Source of the DNA: CAXMST01 sp963700785
Lineage (GTDB): Bacteria > Actinomycetota > Thermoleophilia > Solirubrobacterales > 70-9
NCBI GenBank assembly: GCA_963700785.1
Contig: CAVOYZ010000005.1
Coordinates: 62,001-126,000, forward strand
DNA: 64,000 nucleotides
Reading direction: 5' to 3'
Shown: positions 52,159 through 60,738 of the stretch, in pieces
Position numbering within the stretch: the stretch's first letter is position 1
How the letters are laid out: the number at the start of each line of letters is the position of its first letter
The notes under the pieces: generated by a model
Seen by the model: the letters and a program-made list of their open reading frames with translations, nothing else
Databases searched by the model: none
Told to the model about the DNA's origin: nothing
Program-made: the position numbers and the translations under genes

Positions 52159-53741
52159 AGGGGGATGTTGCCGTGCTTGCGCTTGGCGCCGTGCTTGCGC
52201 TTCGGCTGCTCAACCCGCTTGGTCTGCAGGGTACGCAGGGCGCGGATCAGCTTCGGCCGGGTCTCGGACGGCTCGATCACGTCGTCGATGTAGCCGCGCT
52301 CCGCCGCCGAGTAGGGGTTGGCGAAGCGGGCCTTGTAGTCATCCATCAGCTTCTGGCGGCGTTCCTCGGGAGTCGGCGATGAGGCGAGGTCCTTGCGGTA
52401 GATGATGTTGACGGCGCCCTCCGGCCCCATCACCGCGACCTCCGCCGTCGGCCAGGCGAAGTTGAAGTCGGCGAGCATGTGCTTCGAGTTCATCACGTCG
52501 TAGGCACCGCCGTAGGCCTTGCGGGTGACGACCGTCAGCTTCGGCACGGTCGCCTCGGTGAAGGCGTAGAGCAGCTTCGCGCCGTGGCGGATGATCCCGT
52601 TCCACTCCTGGTCGGTGCCGGGCATGAAGCCGGGCACGTCGGTGAAGGTGATCAGGGGGATGTTGTACGCATCGCAGGTGCGGACGAAGCGCGCCGCCTT
52701 CTCCGAGGACTCGATGTCGAGCACGCCGGCGAGGTGCTTGGGCTGGTTGCCGACGATCCCGACCGGCATCCCGTCAAGCCGCGAGAAGCCGCAGATGATG
52801 TTCTTGGCGAAGTGCTCGTGGACCTCGAAGAAGTCGCCGTCGTCGACCACCAGGTGAACGACCTCGCGCATGTCGTAGGGCTTCTGCGGGTCCGACGGGA
52901 CGATCGTGCCGAGCGCCGCCTCGGTCCGGCCGGGATCGTCGTAGGGCTCGACCCGCGGCGGCAGCTCGAGGTTGTTCGAGGGCAAGAAGCCGACCAGGTA
53001 GCGGACGTCGGCGAGGCAGCTCTCCTCGTCCTCGGAGGCGAAGTGGGCGACCCCCGACTTGCTGTTGTGGCTCATCGCGCCGCCGAGCTCCTCGAACTCG
53101 ACCTCCTCGCCGGTGACCGTCTTGATCACGTCGGGGCCGGTGATGAACATGTGCGAGGTCTCCTTGACCATGAAGATGAAGTCGGTCATCGCCGGCGAGT
53201 AGACGGCGCCCCCTGCGCAGGGGCCCATGATCACGCTGATCTGCGGGATCACGCCCGAGCACTGCACGTTGCGGACGAAGACGTCGCCGTAGGCGCCGAG
53301 CGAGACGACGCCCTCCTGGATCCGGGCGCCGCCGGAGTCGTTGATCCCGATCACCGGCGCCCCGACCTTGGCCGCCATGTCCATCACCTTGACCATCTTC
53401 TCCGCCATCACCTCGCCCAGCGAGCCGCCGAAGACGGTGAAGTCCTGGCTGAAGACGAACACCGTGCGGCCGTCGATCTCGCCGTAGCCGGTGACCACGG
53501 CGTCGCCCCAGGGCCGGTTCTTCTGCATCTCGAAGTCGTAGGTCCGGTGGCGAACGAAGGTGTCGAGCTCCTCGAAGGTGCCGGGGTCGAGCAGCTTCTC
53601 GATCCGCTCGCGCGCGGTCAGCTTGCCCTTCGCATGCTGTTTTTCGACCGCGGCGTCGGAGGCCGAGTGGATCGCGGCCTCGCGCAGCTCTCGCAGGTAG
53701 GCGAGCTTCTCCTCGTAGGTCTCGGGGTTTCTCTCGCGCAT
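52155..53741 (-). CDS. pccB: Acyl-CoA carboxylase beta subunit (carboxyltransferase, propionyl-CoA type)
   Basis: A 528-residue carboxyltransferase. N-terminal helices KLAYLRELREAAIHSASDAAVEK, GKLTARERIEKLLDPGTF, then the acyl-CoA site blocks DSGGARIQEGVVSLGAYGDVF and MGPCAGGAVYSPAMTDFIFM, and the biotin side FMPGTDQEWNGIIRHGAKLLYAF and RKAYGGAYDVMNSKH. It transfers CO2 from biotin to propionyl- or acetyl-CoA. The biotin-carrying alpha subunit is not in the window. TACAAT at 53753-53758 is 11 bases before the ATG. Confidence 0.94.
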   Translation of the reverse strand: MRERNPETYEEKLAYLRELREAAIHSASDAAVEKQHAKGKLTARERIEKLLDPGTFEELDTFVRHRTYDFEMQKNRPWGDAVVTGYGEIDGRTVFVFSQDFTVFGGSLGEVMAEKMVKVMDMAAKVGAPVIGINDSGGARIQEGVVSLGAYGDVFVRNVQCSGVIPQISVIMGPCAGGAVYSPAMTDFIFMVKETSHMFITGPDVIKTVTGEEVEFEELGGAMSHNSKSGVAHFASEDEESCLADVRYLVGFLPSNNLELPPRVEPYDDPGRTEAALGTIVPSDPQKPYDMREVVHLVVDDGDFFEVHEHFAKNIICGFSRLDGMPVGIVGNQPKHLAGVLDIESSEKAARFVRTCDAYNIPLITFTDVPGFMPGTDQEWNGIIRHGAKLLYAFTEATVPKLTVVTRKAYGGAYDVMNSKHMLADFNFAWPTAEVAVMGPEGAVNIIYRKDLASSPTPEERRQKLMDDYKARFANPYSAAERGYIDDVIEPSETRPKLIRALRTLQTKRVEQPKRKHGAKRKHGNIPL

Positions 53742-53811
53742 GCTGGGCGCCGATTGTATGGGGGCCCAGCCGAGATGAGCCGCAGGTGCGCCGATTCGCG
53801 ACAATGTGCAC

Positions 53812-55290
53812 ATGGCGAAGCTACGGTCAGCGGGCGCTGCCGCGCAGCCGGACCCTGAGTTGGGCCCGGGGCATGCTGCTGCGCGGGTGGACGACGGCTC
53901 GCTGCTGCTCGAGCCCGTGACGCCGCTGCCGGCCGAGGTTGCGGTCGGCGCCGGAACTGCGCTGTTCGTCGACGGCGTCTGTCTGGCGCCCGCCCCGATC
54001 CGGCGGCTCGACATCGTCGTCGGCGATCGGGTCCACCGGGCGATGGGCTGGGGAATGGCGGAGCCGGGGGGTAGGAGGGGCAGCGGATACTGGTGGGGCG
54101 TCTTGCCGATCGCTGCAGTCGGTGGGCCCCTGGAGTTGCCGATCGAGCTCCGGGCGCGGCTCGCCGACGGCTCCGAGCGCCGCGCCCCGGCCGGGCAGCT
54201 CGTGCTCGCGCCGAGCCGGAGCGAGCCGGAGCTGCAGCGGCTCGATCCGCCGCAGCCGGGCGCGGGAGAGGGCCCGCTGGTCGCGATCTGCATGGCGACC
54301 TTCGACCCCGATCCGCGCCTCTTTCGGCGGCAGATCGAGTCGATTCGCGCCCAGACTCACGGCCGCTGGGTGTGCCTGATCAGCGATGACCGCTCGTCTC
54401 CCGAGGGCCTCGCGGCGATCCGGGAGGTGATCGGGGACGACGAGCGCTTCGTGGTCTCGAGCTCGGCGGCGAACGAGGGCCACTACCGCAACTTCGAGCG
54501 GGCGCTGATGATGGTGCCCGCGGACGCGGGCTACATCGCGCTCAGCGATCAGGACGACGTCTGGCATCCCGACAAGCTGGCATCGCTGATCGCGGGGTTG
54601 CGCCCAGGCTCGTCGCTGGTCTACGCCGACATGCGGCTCGTCGCAGAGAGCGGCGAGGTGCTCGCCGACACCTACTGGACGATGCGCCGCAACAACCACA
54701 CGGATTTCGCCTCGATGGTGCTCGCCAACACGGTGACCGGGGCCGCGTCCCTGTTCGACGCCGACCTGCTGAGCCGGGCGCTGCCCTTCCCGCCGCGCCA
54801 CTCGGCCCTCTTCCACGACCATTGGATCGCGCAGATCGCGATGGCGCTGGGGCCGATCAGCTACGTCGACAGGCCGCTTCACGACTATGTCCAGCACGGG
54901 GGCGCGGCCCTCGGCCACGCTGCGGCGAACGGGCGAGGCCGTTACAGCGGCCGGGTCTACCAGCGCCTGATGGCGGCCGGACGCAACCTCCGGGCGCGCG
55001 GCTACCGGCCCGCCTGGCGGGCGCCCTACTTCAACATCTACTGCCGGATCGTCCTCACCTCGCACGCGCTGCGGGCCCGCTGCGCCGACGTGCTCGATCC
55101 GGCGCAGCTCGCGGTTCTCGACCGGATCAGCGACTCCCCGCGAGGCATCGCCTGGATGCTCGCGCGATCGACCCGCGACCTCTGGGGCGCCGACGAGACG
55201 CTCGGCAGGGAGCGGGCGATCCTCGCCGGATTCGCCTGGCGCCGGGTCGCGCTCGCCCGCCGCTGGGAGCGCGAGCGACGCTCCGCCTGA
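53812..55290 (+). CDS. Family 2 glycosyltransferase with N-terminal extra domain
   Basis: A 492-residue protein. Residues 1-155 form a beta-rich domain of unknown role (DGSLLLEPVTPLPAEVAVGAG). From about 160 a GT2 domain begins: VAICMATFDPDPRLFRRQIES, then ISDDRSSPEGLAAI and the metal site SDQDDVWHPDKLASL (about 247-261), typical of rhamnosyl/galactosyl transferases. HDHWIAQIAMALGPISYVDRPLHDYVQHG is the acceptor part. GACAAT ends six bases before the ATG; a GTG two codons earlier is an alternative. First gene of the surface glycan cluster. Confidence 0.88.
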   Translation: MAKLRSAGAAAQPDPELGPGHAAARVDDGSLLLEPVTPLPAEVAVGAGTALFVDGVCLAPAPIRRLDIVVGDRVHRAMGWGMAEPGGRRGSGYWWGVLPIAAVGGPLELPIELRARLADGSERRAPAGQLVLAPSRSEPELQRLDPPQPGAGEGPLVAICMATFDPDPRLFRRQIESIRAQTHGRWVCLISDDRSSPEGLAAIREVIGDDERFVVSSSAANEGHYRNFERALMMVPADAGYIALSDQDDVWHPDKLASLIAGLRPGSSLVYADMRLVAESGEVLADTYWTMRRNNHTDFASMVLANTVTGAASLFDADLLSRALPFPPRHSALFHDHWIAQIAMALGPISYVDRPLHDYVQHGGAALGHAAANGRGRYSGRVYQRLMAAGRNLRARGYRPAWRAPYFNIYCRIVLTSHALRARCADVLDPAQLAVLDRISDSPRGIAWMLARSTRDLWGADETLGRERAILAGFAWRRVALARRWERERRSA

Positions 55291-55296
55291 CCCTCC

Positions 55297-55992
55297 TCAG
55301 CGGTCCTCCTCGGTCAGGAACCGCTCATGCGGCGTCCCGGACAGGGCCGTCGCAACCTCGTCCCAGTTGCTCACCGTTTCGGCCAGCGGGCGCGTCCGCA
55401 AACGCTCGTACCACGAGCGCAGCGGCTCGGGGTCGAGCCCGAGGAAGCGCTGCAGCTCGATCAGCCGACGCTCGTCGCCGAGCTCCTCGTAGTCGAGTCG
55501 GAAGCTGGGGTGACCGTCGCAGAGTGCGTCGAGCGTCGCCTCGTCGGCCTCGATCCGGTCGAGGGCTGCGACGCAGGCGCCGGGCTCGAGCCGCACCGTC
55601 GCATCCCCGTAGCTGCCGAAGATCGACTGCGAGACGCCGGTGCTCGCGAGCAGCTGGCGCGAGACCAGCTGGGCGAGCCGGTTCCGCCTCGAGAGCCGGA
55701 TCGCCGCGATCGTCGGGTCGTCGCGAACCAGGGCCGCGGCCTCGGGCGTCAGCTCGATCGAGTTGAGCGGCAGCTTGAAGCCGACCGCCCGCTCGCCGCC
55801 GTCGCCGCTGAGCATCCGGTCGAGGAAGGCACCCGGATCGTCCTCGCCGGAGGTCGCGAAGGTCGGTGGCTTGCCGTCGCCGAAGATCTCGGCGTGGCAG
55901 CGCGCCTGCGAGTGGAAGTCGAGCATCGACTGCAGGTGCGTCGAGCCGGTGCGCCCGAGGCAGAGGATCACGAACCGCTTCCGGTCCGTCAC
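55297..55992 (-). CDS. Sulfotransferase (Stf0-like)
   Basis: A 231-residue PAPS-dependent sulfotransferase: the 5'-phosphosulfate loop is FVILCLGRTGSTHLQSMLD (residues 6-24) and the 3'-phosphate region AIRLSRRNRLAQLVSRQLLAS (about 110-130). LSRRNRL and RLDYEELGDERRLIELQRFLG are family-like. It would sulfate a sugar or lipid carbohydrate. PAPS can be made by sat and cysC 9 kb away. The GTG at 55992 puts the start just before the loop; the frame is open upstream but that part is Ser/Gly/Pro-rich. Confidence 0.83.
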   Translation of the reverse strand: MTDRKRFVILCLGRTGSTHLQSMLDFHSQARCHAEIFGDGKPPTFATSGEDDPGAFLDRMLSGDGGERAVGFKLPLNSIELTPEAAALVRDDPTIAAIRLSRRNRLAQLVSRQLLASTGVSQSIFGSYGDATVRLEPGACVAALDRIEADEATLDALCDGHPSFRLDYEELGDERRLIELQRFLGLDPEPLRSWYERLRTRPLAETVSNWDEVATALSGTPHERFLTEEDR

Positions 55993-56128
55993 TACGGAGC
56001 TTCGGCGACGGGCGGTGCGGGCATTCGCGCCGGATTCTGCCAGGCCGCCGGCCGACGGCCCGGGGGGAGGGGCCCCAGCGGATCCCAGAGACACGCGCAC
56101 CGGGCTCGGGACTCCTAAGCTTCCGCAG

Positions 56129-57370
56129 ATGCCCGTGCCGCTGTCGATCGAGGTCCGAGACATCGCGAAGAGCTTCCAGATTCCCGCGCCTGATCAGTCG
56201 CTGTTCTCGCGGGTCCGGGCCGGCAATCCGTTCCGGGCGGCGCCGGGCCGGCAGCTCGACGTGCTCACCGACATCAGCTTCGACGTCCGCCGGGGGGAGT
56301 TCTTCGGCGTCGTCGGACGCAACGGCTCAGGCAAGAGCACCCTGCTGAAGGCGATCGCCGGGATCTACGGGGTCGATCGCGGGGGAATCCGGGTCGCCGG
56401 CCGTCTGGCGCCGTTCCTCGAGCTTGGGCTCGGGTTCAATCCCGATCTCCCGGCGGAGGAGAACGTGGTCATGAACGCCGTGATGATGGGGCTGTCGAGT
56501 CGGGAGGCCCGAACCCGCTGCGACGAGATCATCGACTTCGCGGGGCTCGACGACTACACGGACCTGAAGCTGAAGAACTACTCCTCGGGCATGCGGGTCA
56601 GGCTCGGCTTCGCGGTCATGACCCACGTCGATGCCGACATCCTGCTCGTCGACGAGGTGCTGGCGGTCGGCGATGCCGAGTTCGGCGAGAAGTGCGAGGA
56701 CGCGTTCGAGCGGATGCACGCCGAGGGGCGGACGATCATCCTCGTCACCCACAGCATGGACGCGATCAACGCCTACTGCGAGCGGGCGCTGGTGCTGCAC
56801 GAGGGCCGGATCGATCTGCTCGGCGACCCGATGGCGGTCTCGAGCAGATACGTGGAGATCAACGCCGAGGCGGCGGTCGTCACCCACGCCGACTCGCCCC
56901 ACATCGTCTCCCAGTTGTCCGGCGCCCTGCTCGACCCGGCGCTCGAGGTGATCGAGGCGCAACTGATCGGCGCTGACGGCCGGCCGGCCGAGTCGCTCGA
57001 CCCTGGCGAGCCAATCGACCTTCGCGCCCGGGTCCGCTTCCGGCGGGACCTGAGCAGGCCAACCCTGATCCTCACTCTGGCTGACTCCCACCAACGCCTG
57101 CTCTTCAGTCGAGCGAGGGACGTGATCGCCCCCGCGGCCGAGGCCGGGCAGGAGTTCGACCTCCGGGCGACGGTCGAGAACCGTCTCGCCGGCGGTCGCT
57201 ATCTGCTCGAGTGCCGGGTCGACGAGGGCGCCGGGGACGGCAAGCTGCTGCCCGCTTCGAGGACGAAGATGATCCGCTTCGAGGTCCGGGGCGAACGCGA
57301 GGTTGGCTATCTGGCGCTCGAAGCCGAGGTCAGGATCGATCGCTCAGAGGCTGGAGACCAGGTCCTGTGA
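56129..57370 (+). CDS. wzt: Polysaccharide ABC exporter ATPase with C-terminal carbohydrate-binding domain (Wzt-like)
   Basis: A 413-residue ATPase. Walker A GVVGRNGSGKSTLLK (about 61-75), the exporter-type loop FLELGLGFNPDLPAEENV, signature NYSSGMRVRLGFAV and Walker B ILLVDEVLAVGD. Residues 260-400 form a beta-sandwich Wzt C-terminal domain (LTLADSHQRLLFSRARDVI) that recognises the glycan end. The GTG of the permease overlaps its stop (GTGA). Starts at ATG 56129 after a CCTAAG element. Confidence 0.92.
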   Translation: MPVPLSIEVRDIAKSFQIPAPDQSLFSRVRAGNPFRAAPGRQLDVLTDISFDVRRGEFFGVVGRNGSGKSTLLKAIAGIYGVDRGGIRVAGRLAPFLELGLGFNPDLPAEENVVMNAVMMGLSSREARTRCDEIIDFAGLDDYTDLKLKNYSSGMRVRLGFAVMTHVDADILLVDEVLAVGDAEFGEKCEDAFERMHAEGRTIILVTHSMDAINAYCERALVLHEGRIDLLGDPMAVSSRYVEINAEAAVVTHADSPHIVSQLSGALLDPALEVIEAQLIGADGRPAESLDPGEPIDLRARVRFRRDLSRPTLILTLADSHQRLLFSRARDVIAPAAEAGQEFDLRATVENRLAGGRYLLECRVDEGAGDGKLLPASRTKMIRFEVRGEREVGYLALEAEVRIDRSEAGDQVL

Positions 57371-58215
57371 GCACCGCCGCCGAAGCGCTCGAGCTGCGCG
57401 AGGTCCGCCCACCGACCGCCTTCGCGGGTGATCGGGATCGGTTTCTCGACCTGCTCTGGCTCGTCTCGGTCGCCGAGTTCAAGTCCCAGTACGCAAGTAC
57501 GGTTCTCGGCTTCCTCTGGACCATCGTCCGTCCGCTGATCTTCTTCGGGCTGATCTTCCTCGTGCTTCGCGAGGTGCTCGGCATCGGGGCGAACATCGAG
57601 GGCTACGGCCAGAGCCTCGTGATCAGCCTGATCCTGTTCACGTTCTTCGCCGACGCGACGAATCGCTCGGTGCGGTCGCTCTCGTCGAAGGAGTCGATGA
57701 TCCGCAAGATGCGCTTCCCGCGGATCATCATCCCGCTCTCCGTCAACCTGACCGCCGGGTTCACGCTGATGCTCAACTTCGTCGCCGTGGCACCGCTGCT
57801 CTACGCCTTCGGGCTGGACCCGCGGCCGAGCTTTCTGCTGTTCGGCATGGTGATCGTCCTGCTGCTCGTGCTGACGATGGCCACCTCGACGGCCCTGTCG
57901 GTGCTGTTCGTCCGGGTCCGCGACACGGCGCAGGCCTGGGGCCTGATCTCGAGGTTGCTGTTCTACGGCTCGCCGATTCTCTACACGCTCGAGTTCGTAC
58001 CGGCGACCTTCGCGAAGGTGATCGCGGTCAACCCGTTGACCCTCCTGTTCGGCCAGAGTCGCGTCTGGCTCGTCGATCCCGACGCGACCACACCGGTGGA
58101 GTCGGCCGGGGTCTGGCTCGGGCTCGTAGCGCCGCTGGCGGTGATCGTCGCGATCTGCGTGGTCGCCTTCCGGATCTTCAAGAAGGACGCGCCGCGGGTC
58201 GGCGAGGAGCTCTAG
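57367..58215 (+). CDS. wzm: Polysaccharide ABC exporter permease (Wzm/TagG-like)
   Basis: A 282-residue ABC-2 type permease with about six membrane spans. The N-terminal amphipathic part has LLWLVSVAEFKSQYASTVLGFLWTIVRPLIFF, and the middle SKESMIRKMRFPRIIIPLSVNLTAGF is the family block between spans 2 and 3. Coupled to the ATPase by a GTGA overlap. Together they export a lipid-linked surface polysaccharide across the inner membrane. Ends in FRIFKKDAPRVGEEL. Confidence 0.92.
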   Translation: MSTAAEALELREVRPPTAFAGDRDRFLDLLWLVSVAEFKSQYASTVLGFLWTIVRPLIFFGLIFLVLREVLGIGANIEGYGQSLVISLILFTFFADATNRSVRSLSSKESMIRKMRFPRIIIPLSVNLTAGFTLMLNFVAVAPLLYAFGLDPRPSFLLFGMVIVLLLVLTMATSTALSVLFVRVRDTAQAWGLISRLLFYGSPILYTLEFVPATFAKVIAVNPLTLLFGQSRVWLVDPDATTPVESAGVWLGLVAPLAVIVAICVVAFRIFKKDAPRVGEEL

Positions 58216-58259
58216 AGGGGCCCCGGCTACCAGTTGACCCGCGGATCGCCGGCTGATCC

Positions 58260-58919
58260 CTAGGTCGCCGCCGGCGCCCGGGCGAAGGCCCAGACCTGGA
58301 CCGCGAGATCGGGGTCGTTGCCAAGCGGATGCCAGCGCCGATAGGCCGACCAGCGGTGGAGGTTGCCGATCACCGCCTGCCGGTTCCCCCAGGAGCCGAG
58401 TGACTCGACCTCGAGCCCGGCCCGCTCGAGCAGCATGCGCAGGCCGCGCGGGGTGAATCGCCAGTAGTCGCGCATTCCGTACTCCGGCAGCTCATGGACG
58501 CGGATCAAAAACGGGGTCGAGACGATCACGTGCCCTCCCGGCTCGCAGAGTCGCAGCAGGTTGCGGGCGGCCAGCAGCGGATCGACCACGTGCTCGAGCA
58601 CCTGCTCGCAGATGACGACGTCGTAGCGACCGGCATCGCTGAGATCGCCGCAGAGGTCGTATTCAGGGTAGTCGAGGCTACGGTGCTCCTTCCAGGCCAG
58701 GTGTGCGTGGTTGGCGCCGCTGATCTCGGCCGCCCGCAGGCCTTCCACGCCGAGCCGATCGAGATAGCGATCGATGGCGCTGTTCATCGCCCGGCGTTGA
58801 TAGTGATCGGCGGCCGACGCCGCCTCGGGATAGAGGCGCGAATCGACGGCCGACGTTCCCCGCGACAGCCCCCGGCGCGCCCACCGGCCGACGCTCGTGA
58901 GCGGCCGCCGGCGGCTCAA
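58260..58919 (-). CDS. SAM-dependent methyltransferase (class I)
   Basis: A 219-residue methyltransferase: after a basic N-terminus it has AAEISGANHAHLAWKEH in the motif I position, DLSDAGRYDVVICEQVLEHVVDPLLAARNLLRLCEPGGHVIVSTPF (motifs II-III) and RDYWRFTPRGLRMLLERAGLEVE. Motif I lacks the normal GxGxG. A TTG start at 58919 overlaps the stop of the upstream glycosyltransferase (TTGA), which couples them; ATG 58787 would cut off about 44 residues. It probably methylates a sugar or glycan precursor. Confidence 0.83.
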   Translation of the reverse strand: MSRRRPLTSVGRWARRGLSRGTSAVDSRLYPEAASAADHYQRRAMNSAIDRYLDRLGVEGLRAAEISGANHAHLAWKEHRSLDYPEYDLCGDLSDAGRYDVVICEQVLEHVVDPLLAARNLLRLCEPGGHVIVSTPFLIRVHELPEYGMRDYWRFTPRGLRMLLERAGLEVESLGSWGNRQAVIGNLHRWSAYRRWHPLGNDPDLAVQVWAFARAPAAT

Positions 58920-59803
58920 AAGCGCCCCCGCCACCCGTCCGGCATCTCCTGGATCTGCATCTCGATGTTCGGGACGCCGCTCTCGAAGTAGAACCAGCGC
59001 TCGAAGTCGGCCTCGTCGGTGATCCGGTTGTGGGCCGCCCACCCCTGGTCGACGTCGAGCTCATTCCAGCGCCGGGCACGCCGCAGTCGGTGCCGGTCCC
59101 TGCAGAGCTCGAAGTCCATCCTGTGGAGGTGGATCAGCAGCAGGTCCGGATCGAAGTTGCTCTCGCCGTCGGCCCGCTCGTGAAAGCCGGGCACCCACTC
59201 CATCGGCACCATCGCCAGCGCCGGCTTGTCGTATGCATCGTTGGCGAACCAGTGCCGGCGCTGGTCGAGGATCGGCCGCTCGAGATCGATCGCGGGCTCG
59301 CGGTCGGCCATGTGGATCAGCTCGTACCCGATCGCGTTGACGTAGTCCTCGTTGAGCTCGTCGATGTAGCCGCCGAGGTCGCCGCGCTCGGGCCGTGGAA
59401 TGACGATCTCGTCGACGTCGGTGGCCAGCACGACGTCGTGGGTCTCGAGCAGATCGTGCTGGTACGCCTGGACGGTGTCGGCCATCCACGTGTGGTCGAC
59501 CCGGTCGTGGCTGACCGGGACGCGAACGAATCCCTCCCGCTCGGTCGAGCCGTCGGTCGTGTCGTTGTCGAGGACGTGGATGTCCTCGGGGGCGAAGAAT
59601 CGCGAGTAGTACCGGAGCCAGATCGGTAGGAAGATCGGCTCGTTGTGGACCATGGTGACGACCGCGCGCCGCTTCGCCGCTCCCTTTCCCGGCGGCTTGG
59701 CCGCGAGCCGCTCGCGACGCTGACTGCGCATCGCTGCAAACCAGTTCTCGGGGATCGGGTGCGGGTGGTCGGCACCCTTGATCTGTGGCATCTGCATCGG
59801 CAA
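58916..59803 (-). CDS. Glycosyltransferase of GT92/GT2-like type
   Basis: A 295-residue protein: AVVTMVHNEPIFLPIWLRYYSRFFAPEDIHVLDN (about 47-80), the metal site LATDVDEIVIPRP (about 126-138) and WAAHNRITDEADFERWFYFESG at the end. The start MVHNEPIFLPIWLRYY matches the DUF23/GT92-like family. It would move a sugar to a surface glycan. The ATG at 59803 has no close ribosome site. Divergent from the FkbM gene with 53 bases between. Confidence 0.85.
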   Translation of the reverse strand: MPMQMPQIKGADHPHPIPENWFAAMRSQRRERLAAKPPGKGAAKRRAVVTMVHNEPIFLPIWLRYYSRFFAPEDIHVLDNDTTDGSTEREGFVRVPVSHDRVDHTWMADTVQAYQHDLLETHDVVLATDVDEIVIPRPERGDLGGYIDELNEDYVNAIGYELIHMADREPAIDLERPILDQRRHWFANDAYDKPALAMVPMEWVPGFHERADGESNFDPDLLLIHLHRMDFELCRDRHRLRRARRWNELDVDQGWAAHNRITDEADFERWFYFESGVPNIEMQIQEMPDGWRGRF

Positions 59804-59856
59804 GGTCAGTGCCGCGGCTCCCTGGCGGGACGCGGAGATCCTGCAGACTAGGGGTT

Positions 59857-60640
59857 ATGAGCCGGATCGACCAAGCGCCGGGTTCGCTCCCCGAGGCGTA
59901 CGAGCTCCTGCACCACCCGGATCGCTCGCAGCTGATCTTCCAGGTCGGGGAGATCGTCGTGCGGGAGACCTACCTGCAGGGCGGCATCGAGTTGCGGCCG
60001 GGGGCGACGGTGTTGGATGTCGGTGCCAACGTCGGCGTCGCGGCGACCTTCTTCGCCGAGCGCGGCGCCGGGGCGATCCACTGCTTCGAGCCGGTCGAGC
60101 CGATTCGCGAGCTGCTCGAGCGCAACGTGGCCTCGATCGATCGATGCATCGTGCATCCCTACGGCCTCGCGGCGCGATCCGCCCCGGCGACGATCACCTA
60201 CTACCCGAACGCCGACGCGATGTCCGGCCTGTTCGCCGATCCCGAGCGCGATTCCGCGCTGGCCGAGCAGTGCATCCGCAACGTCGGCTTCGAGCCCGCC
60301 GCCGCAGCCGAGGCCGTGCGCGGGCGCTACCGGCCGGAGACGCTGACCTGCGATCTGCGGACCCTGTCTTCGACCCTCGCCGAGGAGGCGATCGAGGTCG
60401 TCGATCTGCTCAAGGTCGACGTCGAGCGCGCGGAGCTGGAGGTGCTCAGAGGCATCGGCGAGGAGGACTGGCCTCGAATTCGACAGGTCGTCGCTGAGAT
60501 CCACGATCAGGGCGACCGGGTCGAGACGATCACACTCGCTCCTGCGCCGCCGCGGATTCACTGTCGTGGTCGGGCAGGACAGCGGCATGAGCGGGACCGA
60601 CGTCCACATGCTCTACGCCCGCCGGGAGGCCCGCCCCTAG
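59857..60640 (+). CDS. FkbM-family methyltransferase, frameshifted near its end
   Basis: SAM methyltransferase of the FkbM type: ATVLDVGANVGVAATFFAERG (motif I, about 49-69), GAIHCFEPVEPIRELLERNV, and DLLKVDVERAELEVLRGIGEEDW (about 184-206). As read the frame runs on without a stop into the next gene, giving an improbable fusion of 1115 residues. Removing one base at 60528-60535 gives the family ending SLLRRRGFTVVVGQDSG and GTDVHMLYARREARP with a stop at 60638-60640. It would O-methylate a sugar or polyketide; here a glycan is likely. Confidence 0.87.
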
Positions 60641-60738
60641 CCGCTCCGAACGTGTCGCTACCGGCGCCGGCCCGGCGCGGCGGCCGTGTAGTCTTTCCCC
60701 GGTCAGCCGGGCGGGCAGCGGGGCCGGGCGGCGCGGAG

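Noticed and set aside
56327..57094. 255-residue minus frame inside the wzt region
   Set aside because: Antisense to the ABC ATPase and without a fold of its own.
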